This document shows, piece by piece, positions 38,984-47,518 of a stretch of DNA of 64,000 bases. The stretch is from assembly GCF_031199965.1 (NCBI RefSeq), contig NZ_CP133605.1:1396501-1460500 (forward strand), given 5' to 3'. A model generated the notes under the pieces. That model made no database searches. It saw only the letters and a program-made list of their open reading frames with translations, and was not told the DNA's origin. Source of the stretch: Paenibacillus sp. D2_2 (GTDB lineage: Bacteria; Bacillota; Bacilli; Paenibacillales; Paenibacillaceae). A program made the translations under genes and the position numbers. Every line of letters starts with the position of its first letter. Within the stretch, counting starts at the first letter, position 1.

Positions 38984-39891
38984 ATGCAGACAAGGAAATC
39001 AGGCAATGCCCAAGGGATTGACGTTTCCCATTGGCAGGGCAAGATCGATTGGGCGAAGGTAGCAGCTAACGGGATTTCATTCGCTTTTATCAAAGCCACT
39101 CAGAACGGCGTAGATGAGAGGTTTATTGAAAATGCCCGGGCGCAAAGGCGGCGGGGTTGATGATCGGCGCCTATCATTATTTGGATAATTCCGTGATGAC
39201 CGAAGCGGCGGCGAAATCGGCAGCGCAAGTATTCTACAATGCGATCCAGTCAGCGGGAGTAAAATTCGATCTTCCTCCTGTACTAGATTACGAATCGAAA
39301 TCAGGTAGTTTAAGTGCGGCGGGAGTTACTGCGGTTGCAAAGGCTTTTCTAAATGAAATCGGGCAATTAACCGGTGCTACACCAATGCTCTATACCTATC
39401 CAGCGTTCATTGGCAACTTCAGTGGATTGAGCCAATATCCGCTCTGGATTGCAAGGTATAGTACTCAGACACCTGTTGACGCATCCGGTTGGACTCGCTG
39501 GACGTTCTGGCAATATAGCGACGGGCAAAGCGGAGGCACACTGCCTAATGGTTCGAGAATCGTCGGCGGGATTAATGGATCGGTGGATCTGAATGAATTC
39601 GACGGTACCGAGGTTGAGCTGAGAAATAAATATGGACCTAAGAAGGAGGAGCCAAAAGTGAGTGAGCGCGATGTGAATCAAGTCAGCGATTGGGCTGCAA
39701 AAGACTGGGCGGAGGCCAAGGCGAATGGTTACTTCGATGGGACAAGACCAGGGGCGACGATAACGAGAGAAGAGACAGCGATCGTGATTAATCGATTAAG
39801 ATCGAACTTCCTCAAGCTGATCTCAGGTAACATAGCTAGAATTAGTGATCTGGAAGAAAGACTGAAACGGATTGAGCAAGGGGGTCAATGA
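38984..39891 (+). CDS. GH25 phage endolysin (N-acetylmuramidase) with C-terminal SLH-like tail (frameshifted)
   Basis: About 302 residues after adding one G at 39138-39140. The GH25 barrel begins GIDVSHWQGKIDWAKV, continues (after the repair) ENARGAKAAGLMIGAYHYLDN and has the catalytic acidic pair in LPPVLDYESKSG; WTFWQYSDGQ and VDLNEFDG close the domain. A C-terminal segment (VSDWAAKDWAEAKANGYFDG ... TITREETAIVINRL) resembles an S-layer-homology-like cell-wall-binding unit, then a short coiled coil. It cleaves peptidoglycan once holins open the membrane. ATG 38984 follows aaaggaag. No signal peptide, as usual for holin-dependent lysins. Confidence 0.92.
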
Positions 39892-39892
39892 T

Positions 39893-40114
39893 ATGAATAA
39901 GAAAAGATGGCGAAACTATGCGTTATGGGTTAGTATCGTATCTCAAGTCCTGCTCCTCGTTCAACTTCTCGGACATTTGACAGGACTGTTCGACTTAACC
40001 GATGTGTTGAAGCAGGATATTTTGGCTATTACGGATGTAATCCTAGGTCTACTTGCTACGCTAGGCATTATTTCTAACCCGACCAAGCCCAATAGCGGCG
40101 GATACAATCTATAA
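39893..40114 (+). CDS. Phage holin, small type
   Basis: A 73-residue protein with two hydrophobic segments (YALWVSIVSQVLLLVQLLG and ILAITDVILGLLATLGIIS) joined by a short turn and ending in SNPTKPNSGGYNL, the typical tail of the phi-LC3-like holin family. The start at 39893 follows gcaagggggtcaatgat and is adjacent to the endolysin stop, so both are translated together. It would permeabilise the membrane for the GH25 endolysin. Confidence 0.88.
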   Translation: MNKKRWRNYALWVSIVSQVLLLVQLLGHLTGLFDLTDVLKQDILAITDVILGLLATLGIISNPTKPNSGGYNL

Positions 40115-40294
40115 TCCCTCTATTAGTTCTATAACAATCTGAGAGGACTGAAATAATTGAATACACGATTAAGAAATCGCCCGTTCGGTCTAGTGATCGG
40201 AGGGGCGTTTTTTTTGTTGCTTGTGAGTTATGAATAAGCTTCCGAAATTCTATATTTGTATTCAATATTTTGTCTTTATTGGATTCTATTATGA

Positions 40295-40300
40295 TATAAT
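40295..40300 (+). promoter_or_regulatory. -10 element of the toxin gene promoter
   Basis: A perfect tataat 59 bases before the toxin start; a -35 is not clear (ttgtct stands 19 bases upstream). Confidence 0.4.
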
Positions 40301-40358
40301 TTTGAGAGTACAATATACGGCTATAAGGGTGGTCGGCTAATCTCCCGGAAGGGAGGTG

Positions 40359-40448
40359 ATGCCCATGGAAGTCAAGGATGCACTTTCCTTAATGTTCATG
40401 TTCGGTATGTTCATTTTGGCGCTTCTTACTTACATGAAAAAGAAATAG
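40359..40448 (+). CDS. Putative holin-like toxin, 29 residues (type I toxin family)
   Basis: MPMEVKDALSLMFMFGMFI and so on: a 29-residue peptide with one membrane helix and a terminal K-K-K. This is the pattern of the putative holin-like toxin family, related in architecture to TxpA/BsrG type I toxins that depolarise the membrane. The ribosome site gggaggtg is very strong. Downstream is an inverted repeat that would end an antisense RNA on the opposite strand, the common control of such toxins. It follows the endolysin/holin pair by 245 bases. Confidence 0.75.
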   Translation: MPMEVKDALSLMFMFGMFILALLTYMKKK

Positions 40449-40560
40449 ACCGCCCTCGCCAAGGAAACGGTCTATCTCGACCTCAACTTTAGCGGCCGAC
40501 TGCTCTTTATGCAGTTATTGTACGTGGAGTCGTGTTCGCGCACGGCTCCTTACTATTTTA
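40437..40560 (-). ncRNA. Candidate antisense antitoxin RNA
   Basis: On the minus strand the hairpin atagaccg ... cggtctat (40475-40445) is followed by ttcttttt and overlaps the last codons of the toxin, which fits the 3' end of an antisense RNA. Its 5' end would lie near 40550-40590, where taaaat and tatact stand as possible -10 elements. The promoter is not certain. Confidence 0.4.
40526..40557 (+). terminator. Terminator of the toxin transcript
   Basis: ggagtcgtg / cacggctcc, loop ttcgcg, followed by ttactatttta. Confidence 0.6.
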
Positions 40561-40594
40561 CCTTAGTATAGCTCATTTCATAACATATTTATAG

Positions 40595-40794
40595 AGGTTG
40601 TTCAGAAAGTCCGCTTTTGATTAACCGCCCTTTTTGAATACGCACTTATAGAGGGATGTTACTTTAAAAAGTTTCTTCTTAAACATTATAACGTTATATT
40701 TACTAATCACAAATTCCGTGCTATCGTAAACATTATAATGTTACGTTGAAGATTTAAAAAGGCTACTTTTAGTGGACTTTTTGAACTACCTTAT
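40595..40794. repeat. MITE-related element with internal repeats (locus C)
   Basis: The outer ends ggttgttcagaaagtccgct and, at the right, gtggactttttgaactacct are inverted copies of the MITE ends. Inside are a joined right-end fragment (cctttttgaatacgcactta, 40629-40648), two direct repeats aaacattataacgtta (40681) and aaacattataatgttac (40728), and the block tttaaaaaggctactttt shared with 8872. No gene. Confidence 0.5.
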
Positions 40795-40814
40795 ATCGAA
40801 ATGTGGTGAGAGGG

Positions 40815-42004
40815 ATGGATGATAGATTTATTCTCCACAACGTGAAGCGCGTGGATGGAGAGGAAATCGACATCATTATTGAGGAAGGCAGGATTGTTGG
40901 GATCACTCCGGTCGGTCAGGGTATCTCCGCACAGAGTCAACCGGATAGCGGCTCTACCGCTTACGATAGACTGGAAACTCCCAGTCTGAGTCAATCCGTA
41001 GACGGAACTACCGTATGCGACGGGCAGGGGACTATGTCTCCAGCGGTTGGATTGACATGCATGTGCATGCTTTTCCGGAATTCGATCCTTACGGCGACGT
41101 AATCGATGAAATTGGCGTGAGGCAGGGTGTAACGACGATTGTCGATGCTGGAAGCTGCGGAGCAGACAGAATCAAAGACTTGGTCGAGAGCAGTCAGGAA
41201 GCGATGACTAACTTGTTCGCATTTCTGAACATTTCACGAATCGGCCTAAAAAGAATCGACGAGCTCTCCAATCTCGAATGGATTGACCGCGGCAAGGTAC
41301 TGGCTTCAGTTGATACGTTCAGTGATGTAATTGTCGGCCTTAAGGCGCGGATTAGCAGCAGTGTGGTCGGTGAGAACGGGATTAAGCCGCTGCAGAAGGC
41401 TCGGAGTCTATCTAGTGAGACAGAGTTGCCGTTAATGGTACATATCGGCTCGGCCCCTCCAGACATTACGGAGGTAATTCCGTTGTTAGAGCGAAAAGAT
41501 ATTATTACGCACTATTTAAATGGTAAGAAGAACAATCTGTTTGATGAGCATGGTCAGCCTCTTAAGGTACTGCAGGATGCGATAGCCCGGGGCGTGCATC
41601 TGGATGTGGGTCATGGGACGGCGAGCTTCTCGTTCAAGGTTGCTGAAGCGGCCAAACAATATGGCATCACGCCAAATACGATCAGCACAGACATTTATCG
41701 TGGTAACCGGTTGAACGGTCCGGTGTACAGCATGGCCAATGTGCTGTCTAAATTCCTGCTGCTCGGCTATCCACTAGAACAAATCATCGCAGCGGTTACG
41801 ACGAATGCTGCCGAATGGCTGGGCCGTCCGGATCTTGGACGTATCCACATAGGAGATGCAGCTAACTTAACTCTATTTAGTCTTGATCAGGAATCCGCAA
41901 TACTGACCGATTCGGAAGGTGAGCAACGGACGACGAATCAGCTCATAAAAGCCAAAGGAGTGTATACGAATGGGACATTCATTAAATGCGAAGTACGGGC
42001 TTAA
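40815..42004 (+). CDS. Amidohydrolase/deacetylase-family metallohydrolase (frameshifted)
   Basis: About 396 residues after adding one G at 41022-41024. The N-terminal beta-sandwich strand FILHNVKRVDGEEIDIIIEEGRI leads into the barrel with the metal motif WIDMHVHAF (H-x-H) and later MVHIGSAP, ITHYLNGKKNNLFDE, HLDVGHGTASF and the metal Asp in TISTDIYRGN. Members of this group stand next to D-glucosaminate-6-phosphate lyases and are thought to deacetylate the N-acetylated sugar acid; that role is inferred from context. Four downstream genes overlap or abut, so this is the first gene of the amino-sugar-acid operon. Confidence 0.88.
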
Positions 42005-43071
42005 GCGCGTCATCAATGCTAGCGGCCGCATGAGTATTCTTGGCGTATCTGCGCCGAGCGATACTGTAATGGAGGCGATGAGGCAGGGCGGGCAGAGCTA
42101 TGTGGAAATCGCCGACCTAGTGAACAAAGCAGGCGACCGCATCGCTGGGATTCTGGGCTCAGAAGCGGCGGTTGTCGTAAATTCAGCTTCCAGCGGCATC
42201 GCTCTCTCCGTTGCCGGATCGTCACGAGGGGGAACGCCGCCAGAGCGAGCGACTCCATCAAGACCCGATCTTCCAGAATGAGATCATTATTCTCAAAGGC
42301 CATAATGTACAGTACGGTGCTCCGGTAGAGACGATGGTCTATCTGGGCGGAGGCAAGCTGGTTGAGGTCGGTTATGCCAATGAAGGCCGAGCCGAGCATA
42401 TTGAGGACGCCATCTCCGAGAAGACAGCAGCTATTTTATATGTAAAATCACACCACGCTGTTCAGAAGAACATGATCTCAGTGGAAGAGGCGTGGGTGGT
42501 GGCCCAGCGCAACGGAGTTCCGCTTATTGTTGATGCGGCTGCTGAAGAGGATTTGCAGAAATACGTGAAATGCTCTGATCTGGCCATTTACAGTGGATCC
42601 AAAGCGATCGAAGGCCCGACCTCAGGCATCGTTGCCGGTAGACGTACTTATATCGAATGGGTAAAGGTGCAATTGTCTGGGATTGGTCGCAGCATGAAGG
42701 TCGGGAAGGAGACGTCCTTTGGTTTACTGCAGGCGCTCGATGAATATATGGTGAAGGAAGATCGCAGTGAGCAGGAAAAAGAAACCTTGCAAGCTCTAAT
42801 GCCACTTAACGAACTGGCCGGAGTAAAGGTATCGATTGTACAGGATGAGGCAGGACGGGCTATTTTCCGGGCAAGGGTTCAGATAGATTCGCAGCAAGCT
42901 GGCGTAACAGCCAAGGACGTAGTAACAGGTTTACAAAATGGAAACATTGCAGTATATACGCGGGATTACGGGGTAAGGCAAGGTTATTTTGATATCGATC
43001 CGCGCCCGTTGTTAGGGGACGACATCCACGTTATTGAATCTAGAATCCGTGAATTAGCAGGAGGTAAATAA
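41970..43071 (+). CDS. dgaE: DgaE-like PLP-dependent ammonia lyase (two frameshifts)
   Basis: About 367 residues after restoring a base at 42215-42216 and at 42240-42241. A selA-like PLP fold: YGLKRVINASGRMSILGVS at the N-terminus, VVVNSASSGIALSVAG, KGHNVQYGAPVE, and the PLP lysine in AIYSGSKAIEGPTSGI. DgaE eliminates ammonia from D-glucosaminate-6-phosphate giving 2-keto-3-deoxygluconate-6-phosphate. The start overlaps the amidohydrolase end by 35 bases and has an aaaggagtg site. Followed at once by the aldolase. Confidence 0.87.
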
Positions 43072-43072
43072 G

Positions 43073-43828
43073 ATGGCTCTAATTGATAAGCGTTTCTATA
43101 GAGGGCGTGTGGCCCTGAACGTGTTGGCGAAGGATATTGCGAATGCGAAGGAAATTTTCGAAGCTGCGGAAGGCTATGTGCTGGTCGGCGTTCTCTCCAA
43201 GAACTATTCTTCCGTAGAAGACGCCGTTCAGGCGATGACACAATACGGTAGCGAGATTGAGGAAGCCGTGTCGATCGGTCTGGGAGCCGGGGATAACCGT
43301 CAGGCTGCTGTTGTGGCGAAAATAGCGAAGCAATACCCGGGTAGCCACATCAATCAAGTGTTCCCGGCTGTAGGAGCTACGCGCGCGAACCTTGGCGATA
43401 AGGACAGCTGGATTAACAGTCTTGTCTCACCTTGTGGACGCCCAGGCTTCGTCAATATTTCTACAGGCCCAATTAGTGCGGCCGGAGACGATCAGGCGAT
43501 TGTACCTGTCAAATCTGCGATTGCTCTTGTTAAGGACATGGGCGGTAATGCGTTGAAATACTTCCCGATGCAGGGCCTGAGCCGTGAGGATGAATATCGC
43601 GCAATCGCGGAAGCTTGTGCCAAAGAGGGTTTCGCACTGGAGCCGACGGGCGGGATTGATATGGATAATTTTGAAGCGATTCTGTCGATTGCGCTGGAAG
43701 CTGGAGTCAAGCAGGTCATTCCGCATGTATACTCTTCAATTATCGATAAAGAGACTGGCAACACCAATATTGAGCAAGTTCGCGAGCTGACCGCAATTAT
43801 GAAGAGGCTGGCGGATCAATATGCCTAA
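43073..43828 (+). CDS. dgaF: KDGP aldolase (DgaF/DagF family)
   Basis: A 251-residue class I aldolase that splits 2-keto-3-deoxy-6-phosphogluconate to pyruvate and glyceraldehyde-3-phosphate. Family marks: RVALNVLAKDIANAKEI, SIGLGAGDNRQA, HINQVFPAVGATRA, SPCGRPGFVNISTGP, MGGNALKYFPMQGL with the Schiff-base lysine, and LEPTGGIDMDNF. It starts one base after the dgaE stop with aggaggtaa and overlaps the kinase start, so it is part of the same operon. Confidence 0.9.
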   Translation: MALIDKRFYRGRVALNVLAKDIANAKEIFEAAEGYVLVGVLSKNYSSVEDAVQAMTQYGSEIEEAVSIGLGAGDNRQAAVVAKIAKQYPGSHINQVFPAVGATRANLGDKDSWINSLVSPCGRPGFVNISTGPISAAGDDQAIVPVKSAIALVKDMGGNALKYFPMQGLSREDEYRAIAEACAKEGFALEPTGGIDMDNFEAILSIALEAGVKQVIPHVYSSIIDKETGNTNIEQVRELTAIMKRLADQYA

Positions 43829-44837
43829 GCGGATCGCAGCTTTTGGCGAAGTGATGATGCGGCTGCAGGTGCCAGGTTATGATCTGCTGTCACAGGGAAA
43901 TACGCTCAAGTATTCTTTTTCCGGGACGGGAGTCAATGTGGTATCAGCGCTGGCCCGTTACGGGCATCAGGGGAACCTGATTACAAGATTGCCAGAGAAC
44001 GCACTTGGAGATGCCGCCGAGGCCTATTTGCGCAAGCTGTGGATTGATACTTCCTTAGTTCAACGTTATGGAAAATACATGGGCCTGTACTTCCTCGAAA
44101 ATGGATTCGGCGCAAGGTCAAGCAGGGTGACTTATACGAATCGGTTGGAGAGCAGCTTCAATACAGCTCCGGCGGATGCCTATGATTATGAGGTGATCGC
44201 TTCGGAGATCGATGCGCTGCATTTTTGCGGAATTGCATTGGCAATGAATGATGGTGTACGGCAGCATATGAAGGCTCTGGCTAAGGCTGTTAAGCAGCGC
44301 GGTGGGACCGTGATTTTTGATTGCAACTACAGGCCATCGTTGTGGGGAGAAGACGGCTATGCCAAAGCCAAGCCACATTATGAAAATATGCTCGAGCTGT
44401 CGGACATCGTGATGATGAATGAGCAGGATGCGCTGTATACACTGGGTATGAGCACGACCAAGGAGCGGCGTGAAGACCAGCTAGAGGAGCTGCTGCCGCA
44501 GGTAGCGGAGCAATATAAGATTTCCGTAATCGCCGGGACTCATCGATCCATTCATAGCAGTAATGAGCATTCTTTGCGCGGATTTCTTTTGCGCGGTGGA
44601 TGCTTTGCTTATTCGGATATGCTGACCTTTTCCGTATATGATAGAATAGGGGCTGGAGATGCCTATGCCAGCGGAATTATCCATGGCGAGTTGGAGGGCT
44701 TCGCGGCGGAGAAGACGGTAAGTTTTTCCGCAGCCGCTGCCATGCTGGCTCATACGGTATCCGGGGATACGCCGATGGCTTCCGAGCCGGAGGTGCTTCG
44801 GGCGATGACGGCATCTGCAGGTGACGTAGAAAGGTAG
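43821..44837 (+). CDS. PfkB-family sugar kinase (2-keto-3-deoxygluconate kinase type)
   Basis: A 338-residue ribokinase-fold kinase. FGEVMMRLQVPGYDLL is the substrate-side start, FSGTGVNVVSALARYGHQGN the glycine-rich cap, VIFDCNYRPSLWG the KDG-kinase block and DRIGAGDAYASGIIHG the catalytic anion hole with Asp. It probably phosphorylates 2-keto-3-deoxygluconate, feeding the aldolase made by the preceding gene, and can also serve the uxa pathway, whose product is the same compound. It overlaps the aldolase by 8 bases. Confidence 0.9.
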   Translation: MPKRIAAFGEVMMRLQVPGYDLLSQGNTLKYSFSGTGVNVVSALARYGHQGNLITRLPENALGDAAEAYLRKLWIDTSLVQRYGKYMGLYFLENGFGARSSRVTYTNRLESSFNTAPADAYDYEVIASEIDALHFCGIALAMNDGVRQHMKALAKAVKQRGGTVIFDCNYRPSLWGEDGYAKAKPHYENMLELSDIVMMNEQDALYTLGMSTTKERREDQLEELLPQVAEQYKISVIAGTHRSIHSSNEHSLRGFLLRGGCFAYSDMLTFSVYDRIGAGDAYASGIIHGELEGFAAEKTVSFSAAAAMLAHTVSGDTPMASEPEVLRAMTASAGDVER

Positions 44838-44848
44838 TTGAACGACAA

Positions 44849-45561
44849 GTGAGCTTGTCCCGTAAAGATAAACCACTCTATTTACAAATTAAAAATATAA
44901 TCAAGGAACGGATTCTGCACGGTGTGTATCCTTTGGGGAGAATATCCCTTCTGAGCCGCAGTTGGAGCAGGAGTTTGCCGTCAGCAAAATTACGGTTCGA
45001 AATGCCATCCAGGAGCTGGCCCAGGAGGGCTATGTCGAGAAGGGCAGCGGGCGGGGAACGAAGGTAATCCGTAATTCGAATGCGTCCAAGCTATCTAAGT
45101 GGAAGCATTTTACGGAGATTCTGGTGGAGCAGGGGCATCGGATCGAGAAAAAATGGCTACGTTCTGAGATCGTCCAAAATGCTACGGATAGTGAGTCCTT
45201 TCGCCTATTCGGAGAGCAGTGTCTATGCTTGGAGCGGATCTATTATCTGGACGGCAGCCCTTATATCCACTATACGCATTACTTGACTTTGGAGGCGGGG
45301 CCAATCAGTCTGGAGGATCTCAACGCTCAGTCTTTATATGAACTTTTGGAGGAACGGGAGCTGTCTTTAGACAAGCTTCACGATGAGTTCGGAGTTGCAA
45401 TGCCGCCGGAGCCGGTGCTGCGTGCCTTGCAGCTAACGGCTGGGATACCCGCCTTGAAGCGGTTGCGCTACTCGTGCGATATGTCAAGGAGAATCGTCGA
45501 ATATAGCGTTGGGTACTACAATACAGCGCTGCAGAATTATGTAGTGAATTATGAAATGTAA
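44849..45561 (+). CDS. GntR-family regulator with UTRA domain (frameshifted)
   Basis: About 237 residues after adding one G at 44935-44938. The repaired winged helix reads KPLYLQIKNIIKERILHGVYPLGENIPSE-type followed by EQEFAVSKITVRNAIQELAQEGYVEKGSGRGTKV; the C-terminal UTRA effector domain follows (FRLFGEQCLCLERIYYLDG ... RIVEYSVGYYN). The GTG start is 11 bases after the kinase stop. As last gene of the cluster it is the likely repressor of the amino-sugar-acid operon, with a phosphorylated sugar acid as effector (inferred). Confidence 0.87.
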
Positions 45562-45631
45562 CTATGTTGCACGAAAATAGCGAGTTAACAGGTTTTTTAT
45601 TATACAGTATCAGATATGCTGTGACACAATT

Positions 45632-45675
45632 AACAGCCCCTCAGAACGATGATAAGTTCTAAGGGGCTGTTATCT
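45632..45675 (+). terminator. Terminator of the amino-sugar-acid operon
   Basis: aacagcccct / aggggctgtt with an inner agaac/gttct pairing, then atctttc. Confidence 0.85.
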
Positions 45676-45801
45676 TTCATCCATTAATCTAACGGGCAGA
45701 TTAGTTTAAGATTACTTATTGAATTTTTATTGTAGAGTAGAGAGGGATTTACGTGCAGTTGATGGAATAATACCATTATGCTTCGGAAAGGAGGATTTAA
45801 T

Positions 45802-45858
45802 ATGTACTTTCACTGTTATAGAAAGCCGATAAGAATCCGCCAACTTCCTCAAAATTAA
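45802..45858 (+). CDS. Leader peptide, 18 residues
   Basis: MYFHCYRKPIRIRQLPQN, with a strong ribosome site (aaaggagg) 7-8 bases before the ATG, ends just before the P-loop gene. Its last codons form the left arm of a hairpin (45847-45867) that covers the ribosome site of that gene, the layout of translational attenuation or coupling. Confidence 0.5.
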   Translation: MYFHCYRKPIRIRQLPQN

Positions 45859-45871
45859 AATTTGAGGAGGG
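45847..45871 (+). promoter_or_regulatory. Ribosome-site-sequestering hairpin
   Basis: cctcaaa (45847-45853) pairs with tttgagg (45861-45867), loop attaaaa; the right arm contains gagg of the gaggaggg ribosome site of the P-loop gene. A ribosome on the end of the leader peptide would open it. Confidence 0.55.
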
Positions 45872-45876
45872 TAAAT

Positions 45877-46518
45877 ATGAAAGTTAATAATAATTATTTG
45901 AAAGAACAATTAAAGCATGTTTATTGGTTAAATGGTGGTTGTTGCGCAGGCAAGACCACAATGACGCGAAAATTTATTGAGGAGTTAGGATTTCAAACGC
46001 TTGAGGATAATGTCTTAAAATATAGACCATTCACTAGTCCTGCTGAATACCCTGCCCTTCAATATCCTCATCCTGATCTGGACTGGGATAAATGGTTTAA
46101 TAAACCCAATGATGAACATGGTGAATGGCTTTTTCAAATTGTCAAAGAAATGATGGAGTTTTTTGTTATTGATTTGTTGAGATTGCCTACTGATAAACCC
46201 ATTATAATAGATCTAGGAATAATGCCTGAACGGATACTACCCTTTATCCCTAAAGAAAGAATGATATGTCTCTATACGACTGATGAAGAAATAGAAAGAC
46301 TATATTTTTTTAGGGAAGACCATAAGATGATTTTGGATGTTATTAATCTTACAGCTGATCCAGCGGCCACAATCAAGAACGGTAACAAAAACATGAAAAA
46401 GTTTTCTCATGACATTAGAGATGCATGTGTTAAAAATGGTATCAAAACCATTGAAAGAACACCTAGTTTGAGTGTTGAAGAGCAATTTAGATTAGTTCGT
46501 GAACATTTTGGATTGTGA
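45877..46518 (+). CDS. P-loop nucleotide kinase-like protein, unknown substrate
   Basis: A 213-residue protein with a Walker A motif in VYWLNGGCCAGKTTMTRKF (about residues 17-31) and a hydrophobic strand with Asp in KPIIIDLGIMPERIL. The scale and fold resemble small kinases such as shikimate-, chloramphenicol- or nucleoside-phosphotransferases, but no family-specific motif was recognised. It is more A+T-rich than the neighbouring operons, a sign of acquisition. ATG 45877 is 5-6 bases after gaggaggg. The upstream leader peptide and hairpin suggest translation-level induction, as seen with antibiotic-inducible genes; an actual drug link is speculation. Confidence 0.7.
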   Translation: MKVNNNYLKEQLKHVYWLNGGCCAGKTTMTRKFIEELGFQTLEDNVLKYRPFTSPAEYPALQYPHPDLDWDKWFNKPNDEHGEWLFQIVKEMMEFFVIDLLRLPTDKPIIIDLGIMPERILPFIPKERMICLYTTDEEIERLYFFREDHKMILDVINLTADPAATIKNGNKNMKKFSHDIRDACVKNGIKTIERTPSLSVEEQFRLVREHFGL

Positions 46519-46558
46519 TATAGAAAAATTCATAGGTTGATAGATTTTAGAGAAAGGG

Positions 46559-46585
46559 CCATCCGTTAAGGATGGCCTTAAGGCC
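46559..46585 (+). terminator. Terminator after the P-loop gene
   Basis: ggccatcc / ggatggcc with loop gttaa. Confidence 0.65.
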
Positions 46586-46588
46586 GAC

Positions 46589-46768
46589 ATGGCCAGAAAA
46601 GGAATTGAATTGAACGTGAGCCCTTACGAGGAACCTCGGATCGACGTCCCTATATTCAATATTGACACCGAGTACGCGGAGAATCGTACCACAATTAACG
46701 TCAAGCTTTGTTATCGCCATAGCCGGATCACGACCTATTTAGGTGGTGATTCGGCTTTTTTTGTATAA
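46589..46768 (+). CDS. Possible 59-residue ORF or gene remnant
   Basis: An open frame starting MARKGIELNVSPYEEPRID and ending GGDSAFFV. The middle (PIFNIDTEYAENRTTINVK) looks like real protein, not random sequence, but there is no ribosome site and the 3' part is a terminator hairpin, so it may be the residue of a larger, perhaps phage-related gene. No family is recognised. Confidence 0.3.
   Translation: MARKGIELNVSPYEEPRIDVPIFNIDTEYAENRTTINVKLCYRHSRITTYLGGDSAFFV
46721..46764 (+). terminator. Strong terminator
   Basis: agccggatcacgacct / aggtggtgattcggct, loop attt, then seven T. Confidence 0.85.
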
Positions 46769-46842
46769 CAAAGTTCACTTTATGTAAAGTTCATCATACA
46801 TTATGTTAAGCAGGTTTGACTTTGATGAAGGTGGTGTCGTAT

Positions 46843-47289
46843 ATGACCTATCAAGAAAAGAAGAGCATCGTATCGCTAATCAGCACCATACTCATTTTTA
46901 TAGTGTACTGCCTGTACAAGTATCCAGAGTATCCCAAAGAAGTTCTGGATTCAAAAGTAACCTTTCATTACTGGGGCTCCTTCGTTCTTGTATTGACCTT
47001 GGTTTCCATCGCAGCACATATCGTGATTAGTATTATTTTTAACATCGCCTTCCGAATGACGACGGGTGAAAAGGAACCTTCATTCGCGGATGAACTGGAT
47101 AAGCGCATCGACTTGTTGGCCTTTCGAAATTCATTTGCTGTGTTTATCATTGGTTTCCTTCTGGCTATGGGTTCTTTGGTTATAGACCAGCCCTTGAAGG
47201 TGATGTTCATCGTCCTAATCGTCTCTGGATTTCTTTCAGACGTAATCGGCTCAATATCGAGACTATATCACTACAGGAGAGGAGTCTAA
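46843..47289 (+). CDS. Four-helix membrane protein (DUF2178-like)
   Basis: A 148-residue membrane protein with four spans (IVSLISTILIFIVYCLY, GSFVLVLTLVSIAAHIVISIIF, SFAVFIIGFLLAMGSLVI, VMFIVLIVSGFLSDVIG) and a cytoplasmic loop with DELDKRIDLLAFRNS. This pattern, followed by a small XRE gene, is common in Bacillota and often called DUF2178; the pair is thought to be a sensor/regulator-type unit of unknown signal. ATG 46843 follows gaaggtggtg. The XRE start is 2 bases after its stop. Confidence 0.65.
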   Translation: MTYQEKKSIVSLISTILIFIVYCLYKYPEYPKEVLDSKVTFHYWGSFVLVLTLVSIAAHIVISIIFNIAFRMTTGEKEPSFADELDKRIDLLAFRNSFAVFIIGFLLAMGSLVIDQPLKVMFIVLIVSGFLSDVIGSISRLYHYRRGV

Positions 47290-47290
47290 G

Positions 47291-47518
47291 ATGGGTAAAG
47301 TTCTTGTTGGCAATCACATCAGAAAATTACGATTTAATCATAATGAAATGACCCAGCAGCAGCTGGCCGACAAGGTGGGTGTAACCAGACAAACGATCGT
47401 AGCTCTTGAAAAAGGAAACTACTCCCCGTCATTGGAGTTGGCATTTCGTATTGCTCACGCCTTTAATTTGTCGTTGGAAGAGGTATTCTTTTACGGAGAA
47501 AACTCAGAGGAGAGATGA
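47291..47518 (+). CDS. Small XRE-family regulator
   Basis: A 75-residue Cro-like regulator consisting almost only of the helix-turn-helix (IRKLRFNHNEMTQQQLADKVGVTRQTIVALEKGNYSPSL, then AFNLSLEEVF). It resembles YvaO/YozG-type regulators linked to membrane protein genes. It lies between two membrane protein genes and overlaps the next by 4 bases. Confidence 0.88.
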   Translation: MGKVLVGNHIRKLRFNHNEMTQQQLADKVGVTRQTIVALEKGNYSPSLELAFRIAHAFNLSLEEVFFYGENSEER

